Assembly (NCBI RefSeq): GCF_021462265.1
Contig: NZ_JAJONF010000005.1
Location: forward strand, 124,001-188,000
DNA: 64,000 nucleotides
Direction: 5' to 3'
From: Streptomyces shenzhenensis
GTDB lineage: Bacteria; Actinomycetota; Actinomycetes; Streptomycetales; Streptomycetaceae
Below are positions 41,101-47,200 of the stretch, piece after piece. The translations under genes were made by a program, and so were the position numbers. Every line of letters begins with the position of its first letter. Position 1 is the first letter of the stretch. The notes beneath the pieces were generated by a model that saw nothing but the letters and a program-made list of their open reading frames with translations, was not told the DNA's origin and did not search any database.

Positions 41101-42820
41101 GCAGCACGTCGGTGTGGGAGGTGACGGCCGTGGGCGTCGGGGGCAGCCCGGTGAGCGTGGTGTGGGCGCCCTCGGAGACGGCGGTCACCGGCGTGTTGGT
41201 GATGCCGTGGGTGGCGGCGGGGACCCCGGCCGAGGCGGGCACGTGCAGGCCGGACGCGGTGGTGACCGTCGGCGTGGCGCCGGCGCTCACCCCGAGCTCC
41301 GTGTGCCCGCCGAGGGCGCCGAAGTTCTCCACGCGCACGCTGCCCAGCTGCACATGGGGCATGTCGACCAGCGCGTCCACCGTGCGCGCCGCGTGGACGC
41401 CGAAGTTGCCGCGGTGGGCGATGGCGCCGACGTCTCCCAGGTTCAGGGTCGGCGGCCGCAGGGCCGAGGTGACGTCCAGCTGCGTACCGGGGATGTGGAG
41501 GTCGAGGTTGCGGATGCTGCTCTGTCCGGAACCCGCCCCGAACCGCACCTCGTTGAGCTGGATGCGGGGCATGTCGACCAGGGCGTCCACGGTGCGCGGG
41601 TCGACCGGGACGGAGCTGATCGTGCGGCCGATCGCACCGGTGATCGGAGCGCCGAAGACGTGCTGCCCGAGCACACCGCGGTCGAAGAGGCCGATCCGCA
41701 GGGCGCGCGCGAAGCCGTACTGGCCGATCTCCGCCGCGTCCACCGGCAGGAAGATCCGCAGCCACTTGGTGCCGCCGAACTCCTGGCCCACCCACCCCTT
41801 GGTGGCCTGCCAGCCACGGGACAGGGTCTCGGGCAGCCCGCGCACGAACCCGGGAATCGCCTTGAAGCCCTGCACGACGGTCAGGCCGAGGGAGTTGACG
41901 CCGCGGCCGATGACGTTGGGCAGGTTGTGGATGCCGTCCAGCACCCACAGGCCCCCCTTGTAGACCCAGGTGCTGCCGAGCCGCACCAGGTCCCTGAGGC
42001 CGAGCAGCAGGGTGGTCGGGCGGAACCCGTTGGTGAACAGGTTGCGCAGGGCCTGGAAGGTGCCCCGGGCGATGTTGGCGAAGCCCTTGGCGAAGGCGGT
42101 CGTACCGACGCCCTTGATGATCTGGAAGATCGGCAGCGCCTTGGTGGTGGGCGCCAGGATGCCGAGTCCGGCGAGGAAGAGGTCGAGGAAGCTGGCGTCG
42201 CCGTTGGCGAAGTCGACGATCGTCTTGATGAAGAGAGTCAGGTTGACGCCGAGGGCGAGCAGCGCGATCGGGCCGCCGAAGATCAGCGCGGGCACGATCA
42301 GGATGATCGCCAGCCACTGGAACGCCTCCCAGAAGACCTGGCACTTGGAGATCGGCAGCTGGATGTCGGAGACACTCGAGATGCTGCCCGCCGCCGCGGC
42401 CGCGCCCTCGCCGTGCTCGGTGCCGGCCTGCCGGGCCGTGGCGGCGTAGGTCTCCCGGTCCGGGGAGTCCTCGGACAGCCCGCGGCCCGAGTTGAGCGCG
42501 CCGTCGGCACGGGACTGGAGGTCGACCAGCTTGTCCGCCCAGGTGTTCAGCGCGGACGCCGCGCTCTCGAACGACTGCGCCACGTCCTCGATGTGCCCGC
42601 GCAGCCGGCCGTTGACCTTCTCCCGCAGGGCGTCGGCGGCCGCGCCGACGAAGACGCTGTCACCGGCGGTGTTCATGACCGTGTCGATCGCCGTGCTGAT
42701 CCGCCGGGCCTCGGAGCCCAGGTGGTTGAGCTCGGTGGACAGCGCCCGGATCTGGTCGGGTTCGCCCGGCGTGGGGTCGCTGTCCAGCCCGATCGCGTGC
42801 CAGTCGGTCGGGCGTGGCAT
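29114..42820 (-). CDS. Giant (4568-residue) WXG-headed polymorphic-toxin-like protein with ADP-ribosyltransferase-like and RHS-like regions
   Basis: Residues 1-110 form a WXG100-like helical hairpin with FVGAAADALR in place of WxG. Hydrophobic helices at about 161-205 could cross a membrane. RTVDALVDMP occurs twice, near 418 and 484. A Thr/His/Gly/Ala-rich stretch spans about 514-907. An ADP-ribosyltransferase-like domain at about 1130-1315 has TVWRGVSM (Arg near 1208), an STS near 1228 and DQWEV (QxE) near 1285. A mostly helical region, a second globular domain (about 2000-2180), and a Pro/His/Asp-repeat linker (about 2450-2680) follow. Residues about 3034-4308 are Gly/Asp/Tyr-rich RHS/YD-like repeats. 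The last 240 residues are Ala/Gly-rich. GGAGGA precedes the ATG at 42820. Probably a type VII substrate; immunity was not identified. Confidence 0.85.
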   Translation of the reverse strand: MPRPTDWHAIGLDSDPTPGEPDQIRALSTELNHLGSEARRISTAIDTVMNTAGDSVFVGAAADALREKVNGRLRGHIEDVAQSFESAASALNTWADKLVDLQSRADGALNSGRGLSEDSPDRETYAATARQAGTEHGEGAAAAAGSISSVSDIQLPISKCQVFWEAFQWLAIILIVPALIFGGPIALLALGVNLTLFIKTIVDFANGDASFLDLFLAGLGILAPTTKALPIFQIIKGVGTTAFAKGFANIARGTFQALRNLFTNGFRPTTLLLGLRDLVRLGSTWVYKGGLWVLDGIHNLPNVIGRGVNSLGLTVVQGFKAIPGFVRGLPETLSRGWQATKGWVGQEFGGTKWLRIFLPVDAAEIGQYGFARALRIGLFDRGVLGQHVFGAPITGAIGRTISSVPVDPRTVDALVDMPRIQLNEVRFGAGSGQSSIRNLDLHIPGTQLDVTSALRPPTLNLGDVGAIAHRGNFGVHAARTVDALVDMPHVQLGSVRVENFGALGGHTELGVSAGATPTVTTASGLHVPASAGVPAATHGITNTPVTAVSEGAHTTLTGLPPTPTAVTSHTDVLLPGGAHNTAHTPGGTVLTGTHATPPPVAATLGDLSTGNPAAGTVHSAFTGTTGVGTVHAPGAPGIGAGHTTLTGTPGTTIAHTALDSAPAPGAPHDVTAPHSLLTGPTTVAHPSPAGIGHGGPGHVDTGVSAFDLLAGTRHNTPHSPVTPGTGNAIAERTTSALGANQTRLHLDELVHQPGSPHSGTPSGQLPHGSPSQAPGTPDRLTITPATPDRLTTSPTGPMTPDRLTVGAGTHEPAPAPVGGSGHPGPGGDRSHSALDLVDTGRSARATETPAFAGTPAHTDTDKGLAGSATGTSGHAPEHLPEQGAATPSDGYKPQVDGSALGHTGNDVGGVKVVTDRTSTPYLGGAGVDFAGTVERQGVTIDLPPGSGGHGGDAFEAAPAAAHSDGFDELLKDPNVVRVPGDHQLAVKAPRGGTPELHGGAVESGLYTVEKQGMGFVVRQLDAVGGTVVHSWTFKRLGGIRLAEETVRFGDGPFSGVSVKVAGKSVDSVTDATGTWPARLSGENEIVVASASGSHVYDRATGELLRTPTPSDPLPPRPAGLTTGTPDSWDAAVHAARAHLGKADVDKDTKLFMQGVIGGAFTSKKGYGGFVNPSALDANPGLVGKVTQFNKVAKDLMFEGPNQRMTVWRGVSMDPRAAQADVFVERLPASTSNHFEFQAEWAKNGVNSNRVVFEIDVPADHGRLAMAYPPGYTKATKDAVALNPDQWEVTLSPTRLVRTGPARVENGITVVPVRAEQIPEAQLDKLIHEKWSGLPSGEAFEDFGHAFGQDAMRRWEGLGDALVRESADGPDVKTFTVTRPGYTDEMTITVTHKAQDNAVSVTITGGDRTFTREWSGNGFNDLASDLRGHVLHNNELLSSLPTPASWGREVPAPAHPTTHPDTTVPSPTRGTPDTETALPGTAHGTPDTTPAPRPDTAHPVGGQELPGRGTRLSPAQIEEAWFRDGQRVDALFGHADDPLRQARREAWRDHVQARYDLGRAEDLLPSNGHAGSSNGPTAAEISARRNVDTARQHYDATHTRLTDLGVDPVRMEADLADLRRLSLNERPRALGGTALPSDSATPAPTHSAPTLHSETQAATSATPPQRLAEILGEHTEAQRGLHQAEMNLANAGPKQRNAAEAALAKANEEATATTLRLDDAMTQALTEGRLSQRDLNLLVDQFAGAGDIQRALRFQEHALRLDTEARQAPEAARSDQFIRTGKEIQEQSSGLRALTQELEDLVKADTKSPQELQSLAQTLDKAAHTLDASLQGFVKDAAELGGVYTLRNEHAPVSTVAHQLARTVDEAVKAARPGESIVLKGFLGTEASITRLQRDMPAIARRFRTDKAYAEVPTGLQWKAELPGSEAQWKQVFDDFQDFDKLSKSQQTEFVQKLSERNIKQLRQDVGNLLNSLPQTERAQFEKLLTSLENLPYRIKHATPAYHAISNSGVMSSQGDLARRGIRFLASGKSSAKNTSNLGNDDFVFFRMEAGDKPMATRYGPTTLVFDAKVLEEKGGWVSLHDQLHPLDRETMRDLKFGDDTVRSAKYDDGFDEMGKRARWTYEYPGGGGSRTVSFDQEVFHGAHVREALALSVVREVHQIGGGFRDDVLRLADGLAGVEKMDPADVEKMGAVVSKLYRPEAKFGSGLPINPFESHVGSEWPKPLMVHDADGDGRYLADGTVDPAARAAGKAFDEASDKLRQADNAVISGNRKAQRYNLNKAHPLAEQSVKLTQEFHAIAQGARKDMAKGLLDERVKLLDDINGRIDALKHQPDPDAVKAQPRPGKNQGAGTSSSAAAANGPDLSKLPQAAEDAFNTVPGITEPMRKMVRALGNSDGFRALPNSKDGAQTTAAVDLGRTAFDKAFKHLSKAGLVRGDTAGLHLTDDGRRLFLPPGADAKAATPSVSGATDVHPAPAHAQPQSPHTQSGPDTKAPALTGDGLPPRGPDTTSPAPHDLGTGSPAPHHADTDPLPPASPSPHDLDTKSPAPHSTDTKPPAPHDTDTRSPAPHGIGSETPPPPAKEGDTSVPHATGHGAATHPLDAETAPQYLSDTTAPHLVGPETHTPRPVDTGTTPPHPTESDTAAPRLDDIRSAAPHRGGDGDFASMPPGDDTPLGGGRSARPLGDAVLDDVLGPPRRTGDTTGTTAPGSAHPAAPDLLDQAAFRRSTYRENGIRARSQIRYVDRALAAFHDVPADRLAQRAQALDDLADAAGRFLRERPDSVRRAGVEQLLNQVRAEADAYRLLDDFRRLGGDGDHLAGRARAALAAGGTTPHTRTSLQTMLDGIDRSAQAQRQNDALSLLDGTPPLRNTGDTTLTAPLRPDHGIAPAAPARPSRGKGPAVPSRQPGETPWAEDSARFDELLGGEGRPIREAWVELSSARVELDRVEDLRGRPGGASTSRGVSEFDAQLNHELITAKDRLRTAYTNLQDLGVQPAEIEARIQQIQTEAVTHRGATLGAGQQETLPDTAPPAVNHIALNNSGVSGPNGLTVERSVGQDGAVTLRVVDQQLHPDPTRTVVARPDGGFDVRHTQADTVDTYTANGDRIAYEMPLYAADGRPTGLRLHTDINGHGARQAVTVHGLGADGLTAFALPGGTTRITRLDTGVTRRVDALGRQLDEGVQLTGRDGVPAGTDRVRVTDGAGVHVTDLAGNRLDLRVQDLGDGNGIRVTDETTWVSVRHDGRGRLQETGVSLTDPRGTRGERFLADDGTGRFTLTDTSGARQPQTVTALPGGSGFRVTDGTSGATSRFTADGRYLDTGLALFDPAANARGGRIVVPDGAGGHRLTDAAGRPLPQRVVAVGGNRPRTIDDITGESVLYDVQGRPVSTSTALADPAGGPRGGRFAEPDGLGGHRLTDADGNRLPDTVTALPNNGGFRTVHDTGHRTFGANGDLAGDGLRLTGRDGAPAGHLDRPLGAAAHWLDDAFAADPARVVAFDPAGRIEIARPGGGHQVFDQHTGRFVQETVPLPGGGHRTTLADGTFTRYDGQGAVTATGTPLPAGHGGRLLVTDPPTAAHPGAWLEDAAGGRLAHWDAVRRPDGTTRIGFSDRTSPRHGEFVHLAADGSVARQGFNVLDNGRRTDYRYVVDHTTGTWERTTRSGAPVAAGSFHHGTADLSGAAGGHVKLLSSTKKQVPVFERRVLPGASGDVVDSFRRTDTIGFARTNPRTHWVRWDDTGTPAGTGSRHYDTAGTGWRDTDGRGRTVREYRDGLQKFDGGTGHTLGVRADDGTWTWHRYDGAAREIASGPRTPERLGGGWTDRTADGRIAQRQWGTAEWPERAGQYQEHAMNPDGTLRATWERHSPHGKEVGRHEALGDGFLTTDRWREQRPPTWVRTRWLAGAEHVRPPYAHVRGDDTYQLFTWSKTANDGTVTASGVRYVGMDGSALDLAADGSFARFTGKLHDGTSLKVGDHAARPGHAPADPADHPWQAGTLRGYRRPLVNDPEDRLWQDVYQDAGGVTRTAREGRPGGVVREFTGDRTWVDRDPHGNLVGQSHANPDGTAGRVIQGSGRADSGRWTWRELDAQGTELGSGRREFFRGSNDSRLPWDDSYRDYDAGGNLVRERRMLDSGRYVDAWRDNQGDWHAGAHERNGTPIAVGNGRQVRRWWNGRAWQDRWTQGARHFRDELRVPGQAAPTVLRETPLHNGGPLRVRVYSTTVTQNAPAGSVWKEFDHGSVVRERKADGGGFLETDAWRGQWNRYNRNGDLIAQRTDSGLVFERDTFNVWRLTGNEYDFRGPLTEIRGWGRTTREAQRMPWSGTVLPDGNAALREARYEPYWQTVAKKAALEFGQEFILEFGANLAVNGIVAAVQNKPFTGKDALKSFANAAVGAGVKTGLSTAVHENRALGFEKLGQFKAGIANIDGGKPWTRRPLNHDKTWVNEWAGNETATRWRGGIYDYSFGVFSSALSGWVNGSMNAAVWGVTDANGQTVKLHGGDAVWEGGINAAASVTTAATTGLVKNVFVMSAGGRLFHRQGFADFWIQLPFKVFEKTIQSLYLTSTYRASINPTYYQAP

Positions 42821-42993
42821 ACGGGTTCCTCCCGGAAGCTGCTGGGCTCGGGGGGCGGTTCCTCCCCAACTGACCACGCCACAGCGGCCGCTGCGGTTCA
42901 CGTGATCTGTGTTACAGCCGCCGCCCGGGGTGAACCGGCGGGGCGTGTGCGGCGTGGTCCAACTGACCGGAGTCACGACTGGGAGGCCCACCC
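42821..42993. promoter_or_regulatory. Divergent control region between the giant gene and the WXG genes
   Basis: The 173 bases hold a 12-bp palindrome CAGCGGCCGCTG at 42882-42893 and two copies of CCAACTGACC at 42867-42876 and 42959-42968; the second copy forms GGTC-CAACT-GACC with its flank. These may be shared operator elements for both directions. No promoter hexamers are clear. Confidence 0.35.
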
Positions 42994-43854
42994 ATGGCCG
43001 ATGGCCTGAAGATCGACTACAACGTCCTCAACGACGCCAAGCGGGACCTGGAGACCCTGGCCGGCGACATCGGTCCGCTCCTCGACAACAGCACGTTCTC
43101 CCGCCTCGGCCAGCGGGACTACGACGGATACACCTCCAGCGACGCCTTCACCGTCCTCGGCGACTCCACCCTGGCCGACGCGCTCGCGGGCTTCTACGAC
43201 AACGCCAGCAGCACCATGTCCCACGCGAACAAGGGCCTCAAGGAGCTGGCCGGCGCCTTCGGCTCGGTGGGCGAGGCCTTCCTGTCGTTCGACTCCGAAC
43301 TGGCCCAGGGCATGGGCATCACGGGAAGCAACCTGGGCCTGCAGAACTACTTCCGGGACAAGGACCTGTGGGACTACAAGCAGGCCCACCTCGACCAGTG
43401 CGTGCCCGGCCCGGACGGCAAGATGCCGGACTTCTGCTCCGCCACCGACCCCGGCGACCCCCCGCTGGACCAGACGATCAACACCGCCCGCGGCAGCGTC
43501 CACACGCATCTCACGCTCGACGACCAGCACCACGTGATCAAGGAGGAGTCCACCGTCACCTACGACGGCAAGACGTACACCTCGGTCACCAACTACTCCA
43601 GCGACGGCAACCACTACACCACGGACACCTCCTACCCGGACGGCAGCACCGTGCACTCGGAGACCAACCTCAACACCGACGGCAGCGGCACGATGGTGAC
43701 GACCGGCAGTGACGGCGACCGCACCGAGTACACCCGCGGCCCCAAGGACGCCAACGGCAACCAGCCGGACTGGCAGCAGGTGGGCGGCAACACCGAAGAC
43801 GACGGCGGCGGCGGCGACGACCGTCCCTCCAAGCCGACACGCGCCGACTGGTGA
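42994..43854 (+). CDS. WXG-type protein with a Gly/Asp/Thr/Tyr-rich beta-repeat tail
   Basis: The 286-residue protein begins with a helical domain of about 110 residues resembling WXG100/ESAT-6-like secretion domains (KIDYNVLNDAKRDLETLAGDIGPLL...). The tail is a series of short strands rich in Gly, Asp, Thr and Tyr (TYDGKTYTSVTNYSSDG and TNLNTDGSGTMVTTGSDG) that recall the YD/RHS-style repeats of the giant protein. GGGAGG precedes the ATG. It is followed by a second WXG-like gene after 46 bases and divergent from the giant gene. No catalytic motif was seen. It may be a chaperone, an adaptor or a minor secreted component. Confidence 0.82.
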   Translation: MADGLKIDYNVLNDAKRDLETLAGDIGPLLDNSTFSRLGQRDYDGYTSSDAFTVLGDSTLADALAGFYDNASSTMSHANKGLKELAGAFGSVGEAFLSFDSELAQGMGITGSNLGLQNYFRDKDLWDYKQAHLDQCVPGPDGKMPDFCSATDPGDPPLDQTINTARGSVHTHLTLDDQHHVIKEESTVTYDGKTYTSVTNYSSDGNHYTTDTSYPDGSTVHSETNLNTDGSGTMVTTGSDGDRTEYTRGPKDANGNQPDWQQVGGNTEDDGGGGDDRPSKPTRADW

Positions 43855-43900
43855 CCACCCGACAACCGCATCGAGACCGACAGGAACGGACAGGAACCCC

Positions 43901-44212
43901 ATGGCCAGCTACAACGGCATCAACCTCGACTACCACAAGATCGAGGAGGTCGTGAGCCTGCTGCACGACGCCCACGAGAACCTGCTGCCGGTGCTCAGCA
44001 ACCTGCGCAACCGGGTCAACACCCTCGTCGACGACGGCATGGTCTTCCAGCAGTCCAGCGAGGTCATCCGCACGACCTACAACAACTTCGACACCAGCCT
44101 GCTGGCCGCCGTGAAGGGCATCAACGACTTCTCCGAGATGTTCAACGGCATCAAGGAGAACGCGATCCAGTTCGACCAGGGCATCAGCAGCAGCCTGCAG
44201 AACAACTCGTAA
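43901..44212 (+). CDS. WXG100/ESAT-6-like small secreted protein
   Basis: This 103-residue helical protein has the length and heptad-like pattern of WXG100 proteins, with DDGMVFQQSSEVIR where the WxG turn would be, and a C-terminal Ser/Asn-rich end. The WxG signature itself is absent. CAGGA lies before the ATG. It ends 10 bases before a strong terminator hairpin and forms a two-gene operon with 42994-43854, across from the EccC gene on the other strand. WXG100 proteins are exported as dimers by EccC-type machines, fitting the location. Confidence 0.85.
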   Translation: MASYNGINLDYHKIEEVVSLLHDAHENLLPVLSNLRNRVNTLVDDGMVFQQSSEVIRTTYNNFDTSLLAAVKGINDFSEMFNGIKENAIQFDQGISSSLQNNS

Positions 44213-44222
44213 TCCCCGTACC

Positions 44223-44265
44223 CGAGAGGGGGCCTTCCCGGGAATCCCGGGAAGGCCCCCTCTCG
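44223..44265. terminator. Perfect 20-bp terminator hairpin
   Basis: Arms 44223-44242 and 44246-44265 pair perfectly around a three-base AAT loop. It lies between the WXG stop (44212) and the EccC stop (44281), serving both convergent genes. Confidence 0.88.
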
Positions 44266-44280
44266 TTCAGGGCGGCGGGG

Positions 44281-47200
44281 TCAGGCCCGCAGCGGCGTGA
44301 GCGGCACCTGGAGGGCCAGCAGCGCACCGCTCGGGCCGGCCGTCCAGGCCCGGCCCGGATGCGTCGTCGCCCGCACCACGCTCGGCATCAGACGTACGCC
44401 GATCAGGTCGCCCTCGGTGAGGTTCTTCGGCGCGAGCAGCAGACCGCGCCGTGCCCGGCGGGCCGCGAGCGTCCAGCCGCTCATCCCGCTCTGGAAGCCT
44501 TCCGCCGAGGCCGCGTAGACCAGTCCGAGGCCCTGGTCGCGGCCCGACACGGCGATCTCCCTGAGGAGCTTGTCCGCCGCCGAGTTGGTGATCAGGTCGG
44601 CGTCGTCGATCATCACCACCTTCGGCCCCGGCAGCGCGTCGAGCGCCGCCCGCACGGTGTCCGCGGACGGGTCGTTCTCGGTGATCACCGTGGCCGTGGC
44701 GTGCCGCTCCAGGGCGCGCAGCGGCGACTCGCGCGGGGTGAGGACGACCAGTGAGGTACCCCCGGCCAGCAGGGACACCGCGATCGAGGCGAGCGTGTTG
44801 CTGCGGCCGGACCCCGCCGGGCCGAACACCCCGAACGCCGAGGCGGAACCCGCCAGGTCCGCGCCGACCGGGCCGCCCTCGTCGCCGCCGACGCCGAGCA
44901 GCCCCCACATCGGCCGCCGGTCGGTCTGCGCGACCTTCTCGTAGGCCTCGGCGAACTCCACCGAGCGCGGCAGCACCGCGACCTGGAACGGCCGCCGCGC
45001 CTGCGGCACCTGGGCGTCCCGCTTGCGGGCGGACTCGCCGATCGTCCGCAGCGCCTCCGCCTGCTCGGTGCCGCCGCCGGCCGCCAGCAGCGCCACCTGG
45101 GTCTCGGTGCCGCTGAGGACGTGCCAGCCACGGCCCGGCGGGATGTCGGCCGGGATCTTGTTGGGCATCATGCCGACCGCCTGGTAGTCACTGCGGTCGC
45201 CCTGGCGCAGCAGCAGCTTGTGGTCGTTGTGCGCGGCCATCCGCCCGCCCAGCAGGGAGCGTTCGGAGGTCGCGATGACATGGATGCCCGCGGCGGCGCC
45301 CTCACGGATGAGCCGGGTCACCTCCTGCACCAGCTGGCCGTGGTCGTGCTCGTCGATGATGACCGAGAGCGAGTCCCAGCCGTCGATGAACAGCAGGATG
45401 TGCGCGGGCCGCTCGGCCTTCGGCAGCAGCTTGCGCAGTTCGGCGATACCGGTCGCGCTGTGCGCCTGCGCCAGGTCCTGGCGCTCGGTCAGTTCCCGGT
45501 TCAGGCGGTGCAGCAGCCGGCCCAGCCGCTCCAGGTCGTGCCGGGAGACCACGCCACCGCAGTGCGGCAGCGCGTTGAGCGCGGTGAGCCCGCCACCGCC
45601 CGCGTCGATGCCGTAGATGTGCACGTCGGCGGTGCTGGTCGCGCGGGCCGCCGACCCGGCGATGGTCCGCAGCACCTGGGTACGGCCCGAGCGCGGCGCC
45701 CCGATGACGTACAGGTGCCCGAAGGTCGCCAGGTCGGCCACGGCCACCCGGCGCTGCTGGAGCTGCGGCACGTCCTCCAGGGCGTACGGGACGACCAGCC
45801 TGCCCTCGCGGGTGGCGCCGAGTGCGTCCAGGTCCGCCAGGACCAGTTCGCGCTGGAGCGGGGGCAGCCAGGGGCTCGGCTGCGGGGTGAAGTCGTCGAG
45901 CAGGTCGGCCGCGGCGCGGATCTCCTCGACGAGCGCCTGCAGGTCGGTCGGGGCCGGGCCCTGCGTGGACGCGGCCGTCACGGTCCGTGCCTCGGCGGGC
46001 AGTTCGGCGGGGCGGCCGAGGGCGTCCCAGCCCACGCCCACCGTGCGCACCGGCTTGCGGGGGCCGGCCTCCGGCTCCGCCGCGGCGGCCGGGTTCTGCC
46101 GGGGCCGCTCCGCGCCCACCCAGGCGGTCTGGAACGGGTCCGCCTGCTTCGGCCCGCGCCGGACCAGGGCCCGCCCCGGGGTGCCGGAGGAGATGTCGAC
46201 GGCGTCCTTGACGTCGATGATGTCCTGGCTCTCGGTCATGTCGGTGACCCGCAGCGCGATCCGCAGGTTGGTGTTGGCGCGGATGTCACCGGTGACCACA
46301 CCGGCCGGGCGCTGCGTGGCCAGGATCAGGTGGATGCCGAGCGAGCGGCCGCGCTGCGCGATGCTGATCAGCCCGGGCACGAAGTCGGGGACCTCACGGA
46401 CCAGGGTGGCGAACTCGTCGATGACCAGCAGCAGCCGGGGCAGCGGGGCCAGCGAGGGATCGGCGGCCCGCTTGGCCCGGTACTCGGGGTGGTCCTTGGC
46501 GTCGGCGGCGGCCAGCACCTGCTCCCGGCGCCGCAGTTCGGCGCCGAGCGACTCCAGGGCCCGCTCCACGAGGTGGGCGTCGAGGTCGGTGACCATGCCG
46601 AGGGTGTGCGGCAGGCTGGCGCACTCCTTGAAGGCGCTGCCGCCCTTGTAGTCGACCAGCACGAAGGTGAGTTCGTCGGGCCGGTTGGCGGCGGCCAGCG
46701 AGGCCACGAACGTCTGCAGCAGCTCCGACTTGCCCGACCCCGTCGTACCGGCGACCAGGCCGTGCGGTCCGTCCTGCACCAGGTCCAGCGAGAGCGGCCC
46801 GTCGAAGCCGGTACCGATGACGAAGGACGTGGACGCGGGATCGCGCTGCCAGCGGTCCAACAGCGCCTGTGCGTTGGGCGGTTCCTGCTCCAGCAGGTCG
46901 AGCAGGCGGACCCGCTGGGGCAGTCCCGCGTCGTGCTCGGGGCTGACGTCCCGGATCGGGGCCAGCGCGCGGGCCAGTTGCTCGCACCACTCGGGGGAGA
47001 CCCGGTCGGCGCGCACCGCGGGCAGGTCCGGCGCACCGGGCCGCCGCACGGTCAGCCGCCCGCCGGCGGCGAGCACGACACCCGTGCTCTCCTCGGGCAG
47101 CAGCCGCTCCTGCTCGTCCAGACAGACGCTGAAGATCCGCACCCGCGGACCCTCGGTCAGCACCTGCACCATGCCGGGGACGTCACGCAGCCGCCGCGCC

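Noticed and set aside
29240..43009. Very long plus-strand frames opposite the giant gene
   Set aside because: All are mirror frames of the minus-strand gene; no motif or plausible start was seen, while the minus-strand frame has domains, a ribosome site and a stop.
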